64,000 bases of DNA from Planctomycetaceae bacterium (GCA_016125265.1 WGMC01000007.1:144609-208608), one strand, 5' to 3'. Positions 50,629-59,628 are shown, numbered from the stretch's first letter. Numbers and translations are program-made. Notes: generated by a model not told the origin, from the letters alone.

Positions 50629-52745
50629 GCGGCGCACCGATCCAGAAGAAGGCACACCGGCTTGCGGATCCGCGGCTTTGGATCGGCCTCGCCAGTTTGG
50701 TCTTCGTGGCTTCGCTGGCCGTGGTTTCGTCAGGGCGCACGTCGCCCGGCCAACTGTCGAACGTGCACGGCCAGATCACCGAACTGGCGGGAGAGTCGAG
50801 CTGCAACAAGTGCCACGGAGGTTGGTTCGATTCGATGCAGTCTTCGTGCCTGGAATGCCACGAGTTCATCGAAGAGCAGATGGGGGCAGGCAGCGGCCTG
50901 CACGGCGTGATCGGCACGACTGCCAACAATTGCGCCGCGTGCCACAGCGAGCACCACGGCAGCGAGTTCAAGCTCGTCGGGCGCCACAGCTTCCTGAAAG
51001 CGGGTGTGCCCGATCCCGCGGCGTTCGACCACAACATGGTCGGCTTCGCGATGGCGGGCAAACACCTCGAGCTCGCTTGCACCGAGTGCCACGAACACGC
51101 CGAGATCGACGTCCTGCCCGAGGGCGAGCGGCGCTTCGTGGGGCTCTCCCAGGATTGCGCGAGCTGCCACGAGGACCCCCACGAGGGAGCGATGGCGCGC
51201 TCGTGCACCGAGTGCCACACCCAAGCCGCGTTCGACCAGCACATATCCCTCGGCCACGAACGCCACTTGCCCCTCGTAGGCGGCCACGGCGACCAGTCCT
51301 GCCGCGCATGCCACGCCGCGGACACGGAGCACGCGCTCGAAAAGGGCGCGGAGCTGGGCGAAATGGCGCGCACCTGCGTGGTGTGCCACGAATCGCCCCA
51401 CGGCCATGAGTTCGCGCACGCCAACGCGATGGCGGCGCAGATGAGTTTCGAAACGAGCTGCGTCGTCTGCCACAGCGCCGAACACACCAGCTTCCGGGAC
51501 GAGCGACTGCAGCTCACCCCCGAACAGCACAACTGCTCGGGTTTCGTCCTGACCTCGCCCCACGAAGGGGTGCAGTGTGCCGAGTGCCACGATCCCGAGC
51601 TGGGCAGTTTCGTCGAGCGCTACCCCGGCCGCACCCAGGCCCAGTGCGCCGCATGCCACGCCGACGTGCACGGGGGCCAGTTCCAGACCGGACCCTTCGC
51701 CGCGGAGGGCTGCGTCGCGTGCCACGGGTACGAACGCTTCGAACCGCACGGTTTCGACCTAGCACTGCACCAACGCACGAGTCTGCCCCTCGAGCAGAGC
51801 CACCTCGAAGTGGACTGCGAGACCTGCCACACCAAGCCCCACGCCGACGCGCCACGTGTGTTCCGCGGCACACCCAGCGACTGCGCTGGCTGCCACGGCG
51901 ACGCACACGACGGGTTCTTCGCGAGCCGCACCGCGGCCCTCGAGCCGATACCCCACGGCGACTGCGCGCGCTGCCACGACGCCGGCTCGTTCGACGCGGT
52001 GCCCGAGGGGCGCTTCGAACACACACCATGGACGGGTTTTCCCATCGCGGGCGCCCACGAGCAGGAGGGCTGCGCGGCGTGCCACGAGCGCTCGCCCGAA
52101 GCCGACGAACACGGTCGTCGCTTCGGCCGCGTCGCGGAGCTGTTCGGACCGGTCGTGCCGCTGCACGGCGGCTCGGAAGTGGGCCAGGCCTGCGCCGTCT
52201 GCCACCGGGATCCGCACGGCGGCGAGTTCGACGCCGCGGACCTTCCGGCGCTTCACCGGGGCCGCGAGGGCTGCGCACGCTGCCACGGGGAATCGAGCTT
52301 CCGCGACATGCCCCACGGCTTCGACCACGGCCTGTGGACCGGATTCCCGCTGGACGGGGCCCACGCGGCCCAGGACTGCGCCGCCTGCCATGGACCCCTT
52401 TGGCCGCCCGACGACTCGGGCCGCACCTGGCAGCGCGCCGTCGGCAGCGCGTGCGCGGACTGCCACCAGGACCCCCACGCCGGGCAGTTCGCGAGGCAGG
52501 GCCAAGTGGATTGCGCCCGTTGCCACCGGGATTCTTCCAGTTTCGAGCGCCTGACGTTCGATCACGACTGGGACACGCGCTTCCCCCTGGACAGCACACA
52601 CCGGGTACTCGATTGCGCTGCGTGCCACAAGCCGAAGCGGATCGGCTCCGTCGACACGATCCACTACCGGCCCATGGGCATGGAGTGCACGGATTGCCAC
52701 GGCGTCCAGGCGGGCTCCCTGCGCCGCAACCAGTCACCGCGATGA
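50625..52745 (+). CDS. Membrane-anchored 23-CXXCH multihaem cytochrome c
   Basis: A 706-residue protein with one N-terminal membrane anchor (about residues 18-38, 'WIGLASLVFVASLAVVSSG') and 23 CXXCH motifs that I counted along the chain. The spacing and repeats are of the cytochrome c3/c7 type, for example 'TGFPLDGAHAAQDCAACHG' and 'RFPLDSTHRVLDCAACH', each with an extra His as likely distal ligand. It is presumably periplasmic and long enough to span the periplasm as a haem wire. The GTG start overlaps the oxidoreductase gene by four bases, and its stop overlaps the barrel gene by four (ATGA). All neighbours fit a conduit from inner to outer membrane. Confidence 0.92.
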   Translation: MSGAPIQKKAHRLADPRLWIGLASLVFVASLAVVSSGRTSPGQLSNVHGQITELAGESSCNKCHGGWFDSMQSSCLECHEFIEEQMGAGSGLHGVIGTTANNCAACHSEHHGSEFKLVGRHSFLKAGVPDPAAFDHNMVGFAMAGKHLELACTECHEHAEIDVLPEGERRFVGLSQDCASCHEDPHEGAMARSCTECHTQAAFDQHISLGHERHLPLVGGHGDQSCRACHAADTEHALEKGAELGEMARTCVVCHESPHGHEFAHANAMAAQMSFETSCVVCHSAEHTSFRDERLQLTPEQHNCSGFVLTSPHEGVQCAECHDPELGSFVERYPGRTQAQCAACHADVHGGQFQTGPFAAEGCVACHGYERFEPHGFDLALHQRTSLPLEQSHLEVDCETCHTKPHADAPRVFRGTPSDCAGCHGDAHDGFFASRTAALEPIPHGDCARCHDAGSFDAVPEGRFEHTPWTGFPIAGAHEQEGCAACHERSPEADEHGRRFGRVAELFGPVVPLHGGSEVGQACAVCHRDPHGGEFDAADLPALHRGREGCARCHGESSFRDMPHGFDHGLWTGFPLDGAHAAQDCAACHGPLWPPDDSGRTWQRAVGSACADCHQDPHAGQFARQGQVDCARCHRDSSSFERLTFDHDWDTRFPLDSTHRVLDCAACHKPKRIGSVDTIHYRPMGMECTDCHGVQAGSLRRNQSPR

Positions 52746-54487
52746 AAGGGGCAACCGGGAGCCGCGGCGCGGCGGCAATGCTGCTGTGTTTGGGCCTCCT
52801 GGCCGAACCGCGTGGAGCGCTCGCCGTCGAGGTCGCGGGGGACGAGGTGCAGGGCGCGGTGATCGTCAGTCTGCGTGTGCGCTCGGTGATGGGCGAGGGT
52901 CGCGCGGGTGTCGACAAGGGTCGCGTGGATGGCCTGCGAGCCGGAGACGAGGTGCTGCTGCGCACGCGCACCGGCGAAACGCTGCGGGCGCGTGTGCTCG
53001 ACGTCGCGCTGCGCGGCGCGGTGATCGAGGCGCTCGATGTGGGGCTCGTCTTCGAGCCGGGCATGGGCGGCGAGGTCAGTGTGCCGCTCTCGCGTTTCGA
53101 AGTGGTGGGTACGGAACTGAGTCAACTTCCGGAAGCGGACCAGGGCGCCGAAGCGGCGCCCGAAACGGCGCCGAGTGCACTTCCCGAGCCGACCTACGAG
53201 AACACCGACGAAGACTGGAGCGAGGGCATGCCCCTGCTCGCCGGCGTGCGCCCGCCGCGGCCCAGCGAGCGGGCCACGCGCCTCAACGGTCGCTACTGGG
53301 CGGCGTTCGACGGCATCGATTCGGGCGAAGCGGGGCGCTCGGACACGTTTGTGCGCAGCGGCTTGGACCTCGTGCTCGAGAACGCGTTTGGCCGCGGAGA
53401 ACGATTGCACCTGGACGCGGAGTGGAACCAGCGCCGCACCTTGCGCGACGACGAGGACGACCTCGCGAAATCCGAGTTCCGATTCGAGCGCTTCTCCTAC
53501 GCCATCGGCGGCACACGTTTCGAGCGGGACCGTCTCGAAGCTGGGCGCTTCCTGCAACACGGCATGCCCCAGTTCGGCGTGCTCGACGGCGTCGAGTGGG
53601 GGCGGCGCGAGCGGGGTTCGAACGGTTTCGGCGCCAGCCTGGGCTTCCAACCCGAGCCCGACCCCAACTACGAATCGGGCCACGACTTCCAGATCGCAGG
53701 TTGGTACCGCTGGGTCTCCGATCCGACCGAAATCGCCAGCGCGGCCGTGGGGTACCAGAAGACGTGGCACAACGGCGCGGCCGACCGGGACCTGGTCGTG
53801 ATCGACGCGCACTACCTGCCCGCCGACGGCTGGCGGTTCCTCGGCACCGCGTGGATCGACCTCTATACCTCGGGTGACGACGCCAAGGATGCGGGACCAG
53901 AGGTGACGCAACTGATCGCGACGGCGAGCAACGATCTCGACGGTGCCGGCTCGCTGAGTTTTGTCTACTCGCACCTCGCCTACCCGCAGCTCGACCGCGA
54001 CGAGTTCTTTCCGCCCGTGCTCGTCGAACAACTCGCCGACGAAGCGATCCACCGCTTGCGCGCGGACTTGCTTCTCCACCTGCAGCGTCGCCTGCGCCTG
54101 ATCTCGCGGCTAGGCGTCTGGTCGGACGACGACGACGAGGGCGCCGACGGCGAACTCGGCTTCGAGCTCGATGGCCTGCTGGGCCCGTGGAGCCGCCTGC
54201 GTGCCAGCGCCTACGGCACCGACGGCGAGTTCACGACAGCGTTGGGCGCGCGCGCGGCGCTTGGCATCGACCTCGAGCCGGCGCGCCTCGACGTCTCCTA
54301 CGACGTGGCCAACCAACGGCAAGTCGGCTTCAGCACCGACAACGACGATTTCCGCTTCCAACGCCTGCGCGTCTCCGCCGGTTGGCGTCCCCGCGCCAAT
54401 CTGAGCCTGTCCGCCTACGTGGATACGGTGGTCCGCGAAGGCACAACCGGTTACGCCGGAGGGGTGTTCGCCCAATGGACCTTCTGA
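52742..54487 (+). CDS. Outer-membrane beta-barrel of the cytochrome conduit
   Basis: A 581-residue protein. After a signal peptide (ending 'RGALAVEVAG') it has a small periplasmic domain (about residues 30-130) with 'GVDKGRVDGLRAGDEVLLR', resembling the beta-barrel-like domains that control cargo or anchoring. An acidic linker follows, and then about 400 residues of amphipathic strands ('LHLDAEWNQRRTL', 'ASLGFQPEPD', 'QIAGWYRWVSDP'). It ends 'GGVFAQWTF', with a terminal aromatic Phe as BAM substrates have. It has no CXXCH. Its position between multihaem genes, with overlaps of 4 and 13 bases, is that of the porin in MtrCAB or PCC porin-cytochrome complexes. Sequence similarity to MtrB was not established. 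Confidence 0.78.
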   Translation: MKGATGSRGAAAMLLCLGLLAEPRGALAVEVAGDEVQGAVIVSLRVRSVMGEGRAGVDKGRVDGLRAGDEVLLRTRTGETLRARVLDVALRGAVIEALDVGLVFEPGMGGEVSVPLSRFEVVGTELSQLPEADQGAEAAPETAPSALPEPTYENTDEDWSEGMPLLAGVRPPRPSERATRLNGRYWAAFDGIDSGEAGRSDTFVRSGLDLVLENAFGRGERLHLDAEWNQRRTLRDDEDDLAKSEFRFERFSYAIGGTRFERDRLEAGRFLQHGMPQFGVLDGVEWGRRERGSNGFGASLGFQPEPDPNYESGHDFQIAGWYRWVSDPTEIASAAVGYQKTWHNGAADRDLVVIDAHYLPADGWRFLGTAWIDLYTSGDDAKDAGPEVTQLIATASNDLDGAGSLSFVYSHLAYPQLDRDEFFPPVLVEQLADEAIHRLRADLLLHLQRRLRLISRLGVWSDDDDEGADGELGFELDGLLGPWSRLRASAYGTDGEFTTALGARAALGIDLEPARLDVSYDVANQRQVGFSTDNDDFRFQRLRVSAGWRPRANLSLSAYVDTVVREGTTGYAGGVFAQWTF

Positions 54488-55137
54488 TCCCGCGCTCGCC
54501 CCGCATGCGCGTCGTTGCCGCGCTGCTTCTCGCCTACGTCGCCGTGGCCTGCGCCCTGCAACGTCCCGGCGGCCTGGCCGTGCACCGTTGGTGGGAGGGA
54601 CTCGGTCCGGTGATCCCCCACGACTCGTTCCCCGCGGAGTGCTCCCTCTGCCACGAGGGCAGCACGTGGAACGAGATCCGCGCGGACTTCCAGTTCGACC
54701 ACGGCGACGCCACCGGAGTGCCGCTGACGGGCTCCCACCAGGCCGCATCCTGCCTGCGCTGCCACAACGACCGCGGGCACGTTTCGGTCTTCACGGCGAA
54801 GGGCTGCGCTGGCTGCCACGAGGACGTTCACCAGGGCCAACTCGGCCCCGATTGCCGCGGTTGCCACACGGAAGAGGACTGGCGACCCTACGGCCAGATC
54901 GAGCGCCACGACCGCACAAGGTTCCCGCTGGTCGGCGCGCACCAGGTGACCGCGTGCCACCGCTGCCACATCGGAGCCGAGGTCGGCCGTTTTGTACCCA
55001 CCGACATCGAATGCCTGTCGTGCCACACGGCGGACCTCGCGCGCGCGCAGTTCCCCGACCACGCGGGGCTCGGTTGGGTCAACAACTGCGACGAGTGCCA
55101 CCTCCCCACCACGTGGAACCAGGCCGAGGTCCGCTGA
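54475..55137 (+). CDS. Seven-CXXCH cytochrome c
   Basis: A 220-residue exported cytochrome with seven CXXCH sites (CSLCH, CLRCH, CAGCH, CRGCH, CHRCH, CLSCH, CDECH). The N-terminus is a signal peptide ('MRVVAALLLAYVAVACALQ') whose Cys could be lipidated, although the lipobox is weak. ATG 54475 overlaps the barrel gene by 13 bases; ATG 54505 is an equally good start. Repeats such as 'TGVPLTGSHQAASCLRCH' and 'RFPLVGAHQVTACHRCH' match those of the 23-haem protein, showing common origin. It may sit inside the barrel, like MtrA, or on the periplasmic side. Confidence 0.88.
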   Translation: MDLLIPRSPRMRVVAALLLAYVAVACALQRPGGLAVHRWWEGLGPVIPHDSFPAECSLCHEGSTWNEIRADFQFDHGDATGVPLTGSHQAASCLRCHNDRGHVSVFTAKGCAGCHEDVHQGQLGPDCRGCHTEEDWRPYGQIERHDRTRFPLVGAHQVTACHRCHIGAEVGRFVPTDIECLSCHTADLARAQFPDHAGLGWVNNCDECHLPTTWNQAEVR

Positions 55138-55248
55138 TCGGGGCGTTCGCCTCAAGGATCGCGGAGCCGACGGCCGAGGTTGGGGGAGAGCTGGACACGT
55201 AGGGGCGCGTCCGGCCGACAAATCGGGATCGCAAGGGGGAGGATCTGG

Positions 55249-58116
55249 ATGGGCGACCGCGAAGAAGACGCGGCTCGGGCCGGACTGGGGCGGACAGCGC
55301 TCCGCTCCGTCGACGGGTCGAACGGGGGAGCTGGGACCGGGCCGCGACTGGCTCCGTGGACACTGGGCAGTCTGCTGCTTGCCGGCGCACTGCTCGCGGG
55401 CAGCGCGGCGTGCGGCGGCGGCGGGGAAACCGGGTCGCTCCAGTCCCAGTCGGTCAGCTCGTGCATGCTGTGCCACAACGGCACGCTGGAGGAGCACTAC
55501 GCCGGTTCCGGCATCGAGGATCCGCACCCCTTCGGATCCGCGGCCGGGCTCGACTGCACCATCTGCCACGGCGGCAACCCCGACGCGACCTCGAAGGAGG
55601 AAGCCCACATTCCGCCGCCGCCCCAGATCGGCGACAACCAGAAGCTCGCCACCAACGCGCTGGCCTACTTCAACCGCCTGACGCTCGCGGGAATCGACAA
55701 GTTCCCCGACTACACCAGCGGGGGCGTCACGCACACGGCGCTCGACTACCTGCAGTTCATCAACCCCGGTGACCTGCGGGTGACGCAGACGGGCCAGGGC
55801 TGCGGCCAATGCCACACGGACCACTCGGAGACCGTTTCCAACGGGCTCCTGGCGACGGCTACCGGCATCTTCTCGGGAGCCCAGTACGCGATCGGCGCGG
55901 AGAACGCGATCCCGGCGAACCAGGGGCTCTACCTGGACACTGCGGCCGACCTCGGTTCGCGCGCCAAGACGGATCCGAACTTCAACGAGTTCACCGCGGA
56001 TCTGGGTGAGGTTGGCGAGTTGATCGAGTATCCGGTCTACAGCGTCCACAACTCAAACGCGCCGGACAAGATCCACAACAACCAGGCCTACACGGCGGCC
56101 AACCTCCTGGACGACCAACTGGCGAACGGCCAAGTGGTGACCCAGTCGGAACTCCACAAGCTCTTCACCGAGCAGGTCGCGTTCACATGCGGCGACTGCC
56201 ACCTCGGCAGCGCCGGTGCGAACAACCGGGCTGGCGACTATCGCTCGTCGGGCTGCACGGCGTGCCACATGCCGTACAGCCTCGGCGGCCGCAGCGGCAG
56301 TCTGGACCCACACGTCAACAAGCTCGAGCCGCTGGACCCGGACGACATCGACGCACCCGAACGGGCGCACGTGCGCGCGCACCGGATCGTCAGTGTGCAC
56401 AGGGAGTGGCCCGGTGGTGTGCAGATGCAGGGCATGGACGACCTGACCTGCGCGGGTTGCCACCAGGGTTCGAACCGCACCGTGATGCAGTACTGGGGCA
56501 TCCGCCTCGACCAGAACGAGGACGTGCGCAGGAACCGCCAGTATCCGGCCAACCCGGTCAGCTACAAGACCACGGCCGACGACGAACGCCTGTTCGACCC
56601 GGTGGTGGACAACAACACCTTCAACGGCCGCCGGCACTTCCAGTACCTCGCGGAGGAGGACTACGACGGCGACGGGCGCGACGACACACCGGCCGACGTG
56701 CACCACGAGGCTGGGATGGGCTGCATCGACTGCCACGGCAGCTACGACCTGCACGGCGGCAAGGTCAGTGCTGGCGAAACGAAGCTGCGCTCGCGCCAGG
56801 AACAGGCCGTCGCGATTCGCTGCGAGTCGTGCCACGGCGGTGTGGACAGCTACGCGCCGACGGTCGCGTCCAGCAACTACACGGGTGTGGCGGGCCAGCA
56901 CGCGGTGGACTCCGCCGGCAACGTCCTGAAACACGTGCGCCGCGAAGCCGACGGGCACCTCTACCTCTACAGCAAGTTGACGGGTGCCAAGCACTTCGTG
57001 CCGCAAACCCGGGACGTCACCGTCGACACCGGGGTGCAGAACCCGTTCGACGAGACGCCGCTCTACAGCCCGGCCGCGTCCTTCGCGATGGGGCGCATCG
57101 ACGGCAGCGCGGCGAACGGCGTGGGCCCGGTGCAGCAGAACTCGAACCACCCCGGTTTCAGCCACACGGACCGCATGGATTGTGCGACGTGCCACTCGTC
57201 GTGGACCAACACGTGTTCTGGCTGCCACCTCGCGGGTGAGTACAACACCGGCAACAACTTCTCGAACATCACGGGCCAACGCATCGTGTACCGCGAGCGG
57301 TTTGCCGACTTCGTCTACCAGACGCCCTTGCCGTTCCAACTGGGCATCAATGCCCACGGGAAGATCGGGTCGCTCAGCGCCAACACGAAGACGTTCTTCC
57401 GCTACAAGGACATCAACAACGAGCAGTCGGCGGTGTTTGCCTTCGCGGATCGCAACGGCGGTGGGGATGGCACCGGCTCGGGTTTCCCGGCCCTGTCGCA
57501 CAACGCCTTCATGGCGCACTCGATCCGCGGCAAGGTGGGTCCGAAGGACGAGGGTCCGCGCTACTGCGTGGCGTGTCACCTGACCGAGAACGCGGTAGAG
57601 AACTGGAGCGAGGAGTACGACGCCTTCCGCACGGCGATCGCCAACGGGGACTACGGCTCCCTCGACTTCAACCTCTTGAAGCAGCACATCGGGCAGAACA
57701 CCGGCAACCAACTGGATTCGCCCTTCTACGTGCACATGGCGGCGGGTCTGGGCAGCGGGCTGTTCCTCTTCGGGGCGGACGGCGCACCGGTCAACCCCCT
57801 CGACAACGACAACAACCGCCACCCCAACAACGTGGCGCCGGCCACGGTCTACGACCCGGCCAACGTGGTCTATGACCTCGACCGTCTGGTGGAGTGGAAC
57901 GGCATCTCGAATGCCTCCAACAACCACGCGCTGTTGAGCGAGCAACCTGCGACGGCACTGCGCCAGGGCGCCTTGGACCAGCTCTTCGCGGGACCCCTCG
58001 GGGCGGACATCTTGACGATGCTCGCCGACCCGGTGAACGGCCTCGTGCTCGATTCCTGGTACGACGCCAACGGCCAGCCGCGCGGCCAAGCGCCGGGGGC
58101 ACCGCCCGGCGATTGA
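55249..58116 (+). CDS. Large 11-CXXCH cytochrome, probable surface lipoprotein
   Basis: A 955-residue protein with a strong ribosome-binding site (GGGGGAGG) before ATG 55249. A hydrophobic helix (about residues 40-60) ends '...LAGSAAC', a possible though imperfect lipobox, followed by a Gly-rich spacer. Eleven CXXCH motifs are spread through the chain (CMLCH, CTICH, CGQCH, CGDCH, CTACH, CAGCH, CIDCH, CESCH, CATCH, CSGCH, CVACH). Long non-haem segments lie between them, and the last about 180 residues carry none. It is the last gene of the conduit operon, after a 111-base gap. An exposed terminal reductase or electron-accepting enzyme is the likely role; hydroxylamine-oxidoreductase-like or OmcA-like function is not shown by any specific motif. 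Confidence 0.85.
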   Translation: MGDREEDAARAGLGRTALRSVDGSNGGAGTGPRLAPWTLGSLLLAGALLAGSAACGGGGETGSLQSQSVSSCMLCHNGTLEEHYAGSGIEDPHPFGSAAGLDCTICHGGNPDATSKEEAHIPPPPQIGDNQKLATNALAYFNRLTLAGIDKFPDYTSGGVTHTALDYLQFINPGDLRVTQTGQGCGQCHTDHSETVSNGLLATATGIFSGAQYAIGAENAIPANQGLYLDTAADLGSRAKTDPNFNEFTADLGEVGELIEYPVYSVHNSNAPDKIHNNQAYTAANLLDDQLANGQVVTQSELHKLFTEQVAFTCGDCHLGSAGANNRAGDYRSSGCTACHMPYSLGGRSGSLDPHVNKLEPLDPDDIDAPERAHVRAHRIVSVHREWPGGVQMQGMDDLTCAGCHQGSNRTVMQYWGIRLDQNEDVRRNRQYPANPVSYKTTADDERLFDPVVDNNTFNGRRHFQYLAEEDYDGDGRDDTPADVHHEAGMGCIDCHGSYDLHGGKVSAGETKLRSRQEQAVAIRCESCHGGVDSYAPTVASSNYTGVAGQHAVDSAGNVLKHVRREADGHLYLYSKLTGAKHFVPQTRDVTVDTGVQNPFDETPLYSPAASFAMGRIDGSAANGVGPVQQNSNHPGFSHTDRMDCATCHSSWTNTCSGCHLAGEYNTGNNFSNITGQRIVYRERFADFVYQTPLPFQLGINAHGKIGSLSANTKTFFRYKDINNEQSAVFAFADRNGGGDGTGSGFPALSHNAFMAHSIRGKVGPKDEGPRYCVACHLTENAVENWSEEYDAFRTAIANGDYGSLDFNLLKQHIGQNTGNQLDSPFYVHMAAGLGSGLFLFGADGAPVNPLDNDNNRHPNNVAPATVYDPANVVYDLDRLVEWNGISNASNNHALLSEQPATALRQGALDQLFAGPLGADILTMLADPVNGLVLDSWYDANGQPRGQAPGAPPGD

Positions 58117-58138
58117 CGCCGCGAGTGGATCCTGCTGC

Positions 58139-58175
58139 GGGGACCCGCCGACCTCAGGTCGGCGGGTCCCTGTGT
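58139..58175. terminator. Bidirectional terminator between conduit operon and HAD gene
   Basis: Bases 58140-58153 and 58157-58170 form a perfect 14-bp stem (GGGACCCGCCGACC with its complement) around a TCA loop. That TCA is the complement of the minus-strand gene's TGA stop. It ends both converging units. Confidence 0.75.
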
Positions 58176-58819
58176 ATCCAGAGCACAGGCCACCGGCGCG
58201 ACCGCGCCACCGCGGCGAGGCGGTCGTCCGGGTCGACCACCACGGGCCGACCGACTCGCTCGAGGAGCGGCAGGTCGTTGAACGAGTCCGAGTGGAACGA
58301 CGCGTGTTCGAAGGCATCGGGAGGGAGGCCGAGCTGCTGCACGTGTTCCTCGGCCCGGCGCAGCTTGCCCTCCTGGTAACAGGGTTCACCTACGACGGCG
58401 CCGCTGGGGCGGCCATCGCGCCACTCGAGCCGGGTCGCCAAGAGAGCGTCGAACCCCAACGCCTTCGCGATCGGCTCGGCCAGAAAATCGCTGGCCGCGG
58501 TGGCGAGCACCAACTGGCGCGCCCCCTTGCGTTCGGCGTCGACGAGTGCGCGTGCCGCGGCTGGGATGCGGGGCAGCACGTCGGTCTCGAGGAACTGCCC
58601 GCGCAACTGCATCAGACGTTCGACGGGCAAGGTTCGGTACGGCGCGTTCTGCCAGGCGTTGTAGGCGGCGATGTCCAAGCGCCCGTCCAAGTAGTCCTGA
58701 CGGAAGCCGTGGAACGGCGTGTAGTCGAGCAGTCCTTGCTCCGCCAGAAGGGCCGCCCAGAGGCCCTCCGTGGTGCCCTCGAGCAGCGTGCCGTCGAGAT
58801 CGAAGAACGCGAGCTTCAC
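58154..58819 (-). CDS. HAD-superfamily phosphatase (PSPase-like, subfamily IB)
   Basis: A 221-residue cytoplasmic hydrolase. Motif I is 'LAFFDLDGTLLEG' (nucleophile Asp and general acid Asp). Motif II is around 'QLVLATAASDFLAEPIAKAL' (Thr/Ser-Ala-Ser), and motif III/IV is 'HSDSFNDLPLLERVGRPVVV' (acidic pair). The C1 cap region and 'VDPDDRLAAVARSRRWPVL' at the end match HAD-IB phosphoserine-phosphatase-like enzymes of the CicA group. GTG 58819 overlaps the sfsA stop, so they are co-transcribed. The substrate may be a phospholipid head group or phosphoserine; the sequence does not decide. Confidence 0.82.
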   Translation of the reverse strand: MKLAFFDLDGTLLEGTTEGLWAALLAEQGLLDYTPFHGFRQDYLDGRLDIAAYNAWQNAPYRTLPVERLMQLRGQFLETDVLPRIPAAARALVDAERKGARQLVLATAASDFLAEPIAKALGFDALLATRLEWRDGRPSGAVVGEPCYQEGKLRRAEEHVQQLGLPPDAFEHASFHSDSFNDLPLLERVGRPVVVDPDDRLAAVARSRRWPVLWIHRDPPT

Positions 58820-59565
58820 TTCGCGCGCCGCCGCGGCGCCTTCACGGCCGAGGCCAGCGGCCCACTCCCCAAGTCCACGGGCAGTTCGGCACCCAGCTCG
58901 AGCGACTGCTCGCCGACCTGCGCGGTGAAGGCGCGCACCTCGACACCCGCGCGCGCGGCGAGCCGCAGGCCCTCCGCGTAGGCGGGATCGATCGAATCCG
59001 CGGGCCGGAAGCCGCGCACATCGGCGCGGCTCACGAAGAACAACTGCACGGCCCGGCCCCCTTGGCGCACCACCTCGGTCAGCTCGCCGAGGTGTTTGAG
59101 CCCGCGTTCGGTGACTGCATCGGGAAATAGGGCCCAGCCGTCTTGGGCCAAGGTGGTGTTCTTGACCTCGACGTAGCAGGGCGGCAGGTCGCCGCCCTCC
59201 AGAAGCACGTCGATGCGGCTGTTGGTGCCGTACTTCACTTCCGCACGCACGATCGGGTACGCCTCGAAACCCGCGATGGCCCGCGCCTCGAACGCCTCGC
59301 GCACCACGCGGTTCGGCAGGGACGTGTCGACGTTCACCCAGGTCCCGTCGACTTCGATGGCCTGGAAGGAGCACCGCAGTTTGCGCTTCGGGTCGCCGCT
59401 GTCGCGCAGCCAGACGCGTGCGCCGACTTCGAGGCAGCCCATCAGGCTTCCCGTGTTGGCGCAGTGGGCGGTCAGCACGGTGCCGTCCGGCATCTCGGCG
59501 TCGACGAAGAAGCGTTTGTAGCGGCGCTGGAATCGCGCCACGAGGGGAGGTGAGGGAAACTGCAC
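58816..59565 (-). CDS. sfsA: SfsA family nuclease
   Basis: A 249-residue protein with the SfsA order of motifs: 'VARFQRRYKRFFVDAEMPDG', 'TAHCANTGSLMGCLEVGARV', 'YGTNSRIDVLLEGG', 'CYVEVKNTTLAQDGWALFPD' and 'AVTERGLKHLGELTEVVRQG'. The 'SRID...' Asp and the 'EVKNTT' Glu/Lys are the PD-(D/E)XK-type nuclease residues. SfsA was first named for stimulating sugar fermentation and is now regarded as a DNA/RNA nuclease. The start is GTG 59565, preceded at six bases by TAGAAG. The final residues are Arg/Lys-rich. Confidence 0.92.
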   Translation of the reverse strand: MQFPSPPLVARFQRRYKRFFVDAEMPDGTVLTAHCANTGSLMGCLEVGARVWLRDSGDPKRKLRCSFQAIEVDGTWVNVDTSLPNRVVREAFEARAIAGFEAYPIVRAEVKYGTNSRIDVLLEGGDLPPCYVEVKNTTLAQDGWALFPDAVTERGLKHLGELTEVVRQGGRAVQLFFVSRADVRGFRPADSIDPAYAEGLRLAARAGVEVRAFTAQVGEQSLELGAELPVDLGSGPLASAVKAPRRRAK

Positions 59566-59628
59566 GGGCCCCTTCTACTCCACGGGCGGGCGCGAGCGAA
59601 AGCGGCCGTTTCCCGTTACGCTGCAGGC

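Noticed and set aside
55249..58116. Octahaem hydroxylamine oxidoreductase or OmcA/MtrC homologue
   Set aside because: Only the CXXCH motifs are shared. No CX3CH/CX4CH variants, catalytic Tyr crosslink context or OmcA-type domain order could be seen.
56053..58389. A 778-codon minus-strand frame opposite the 11-haem cytochrome
   Set aside because: Antisense shadow. The CXXCH-bearing plus-strand frame has a Shine-Dalgarno and signal sequence.
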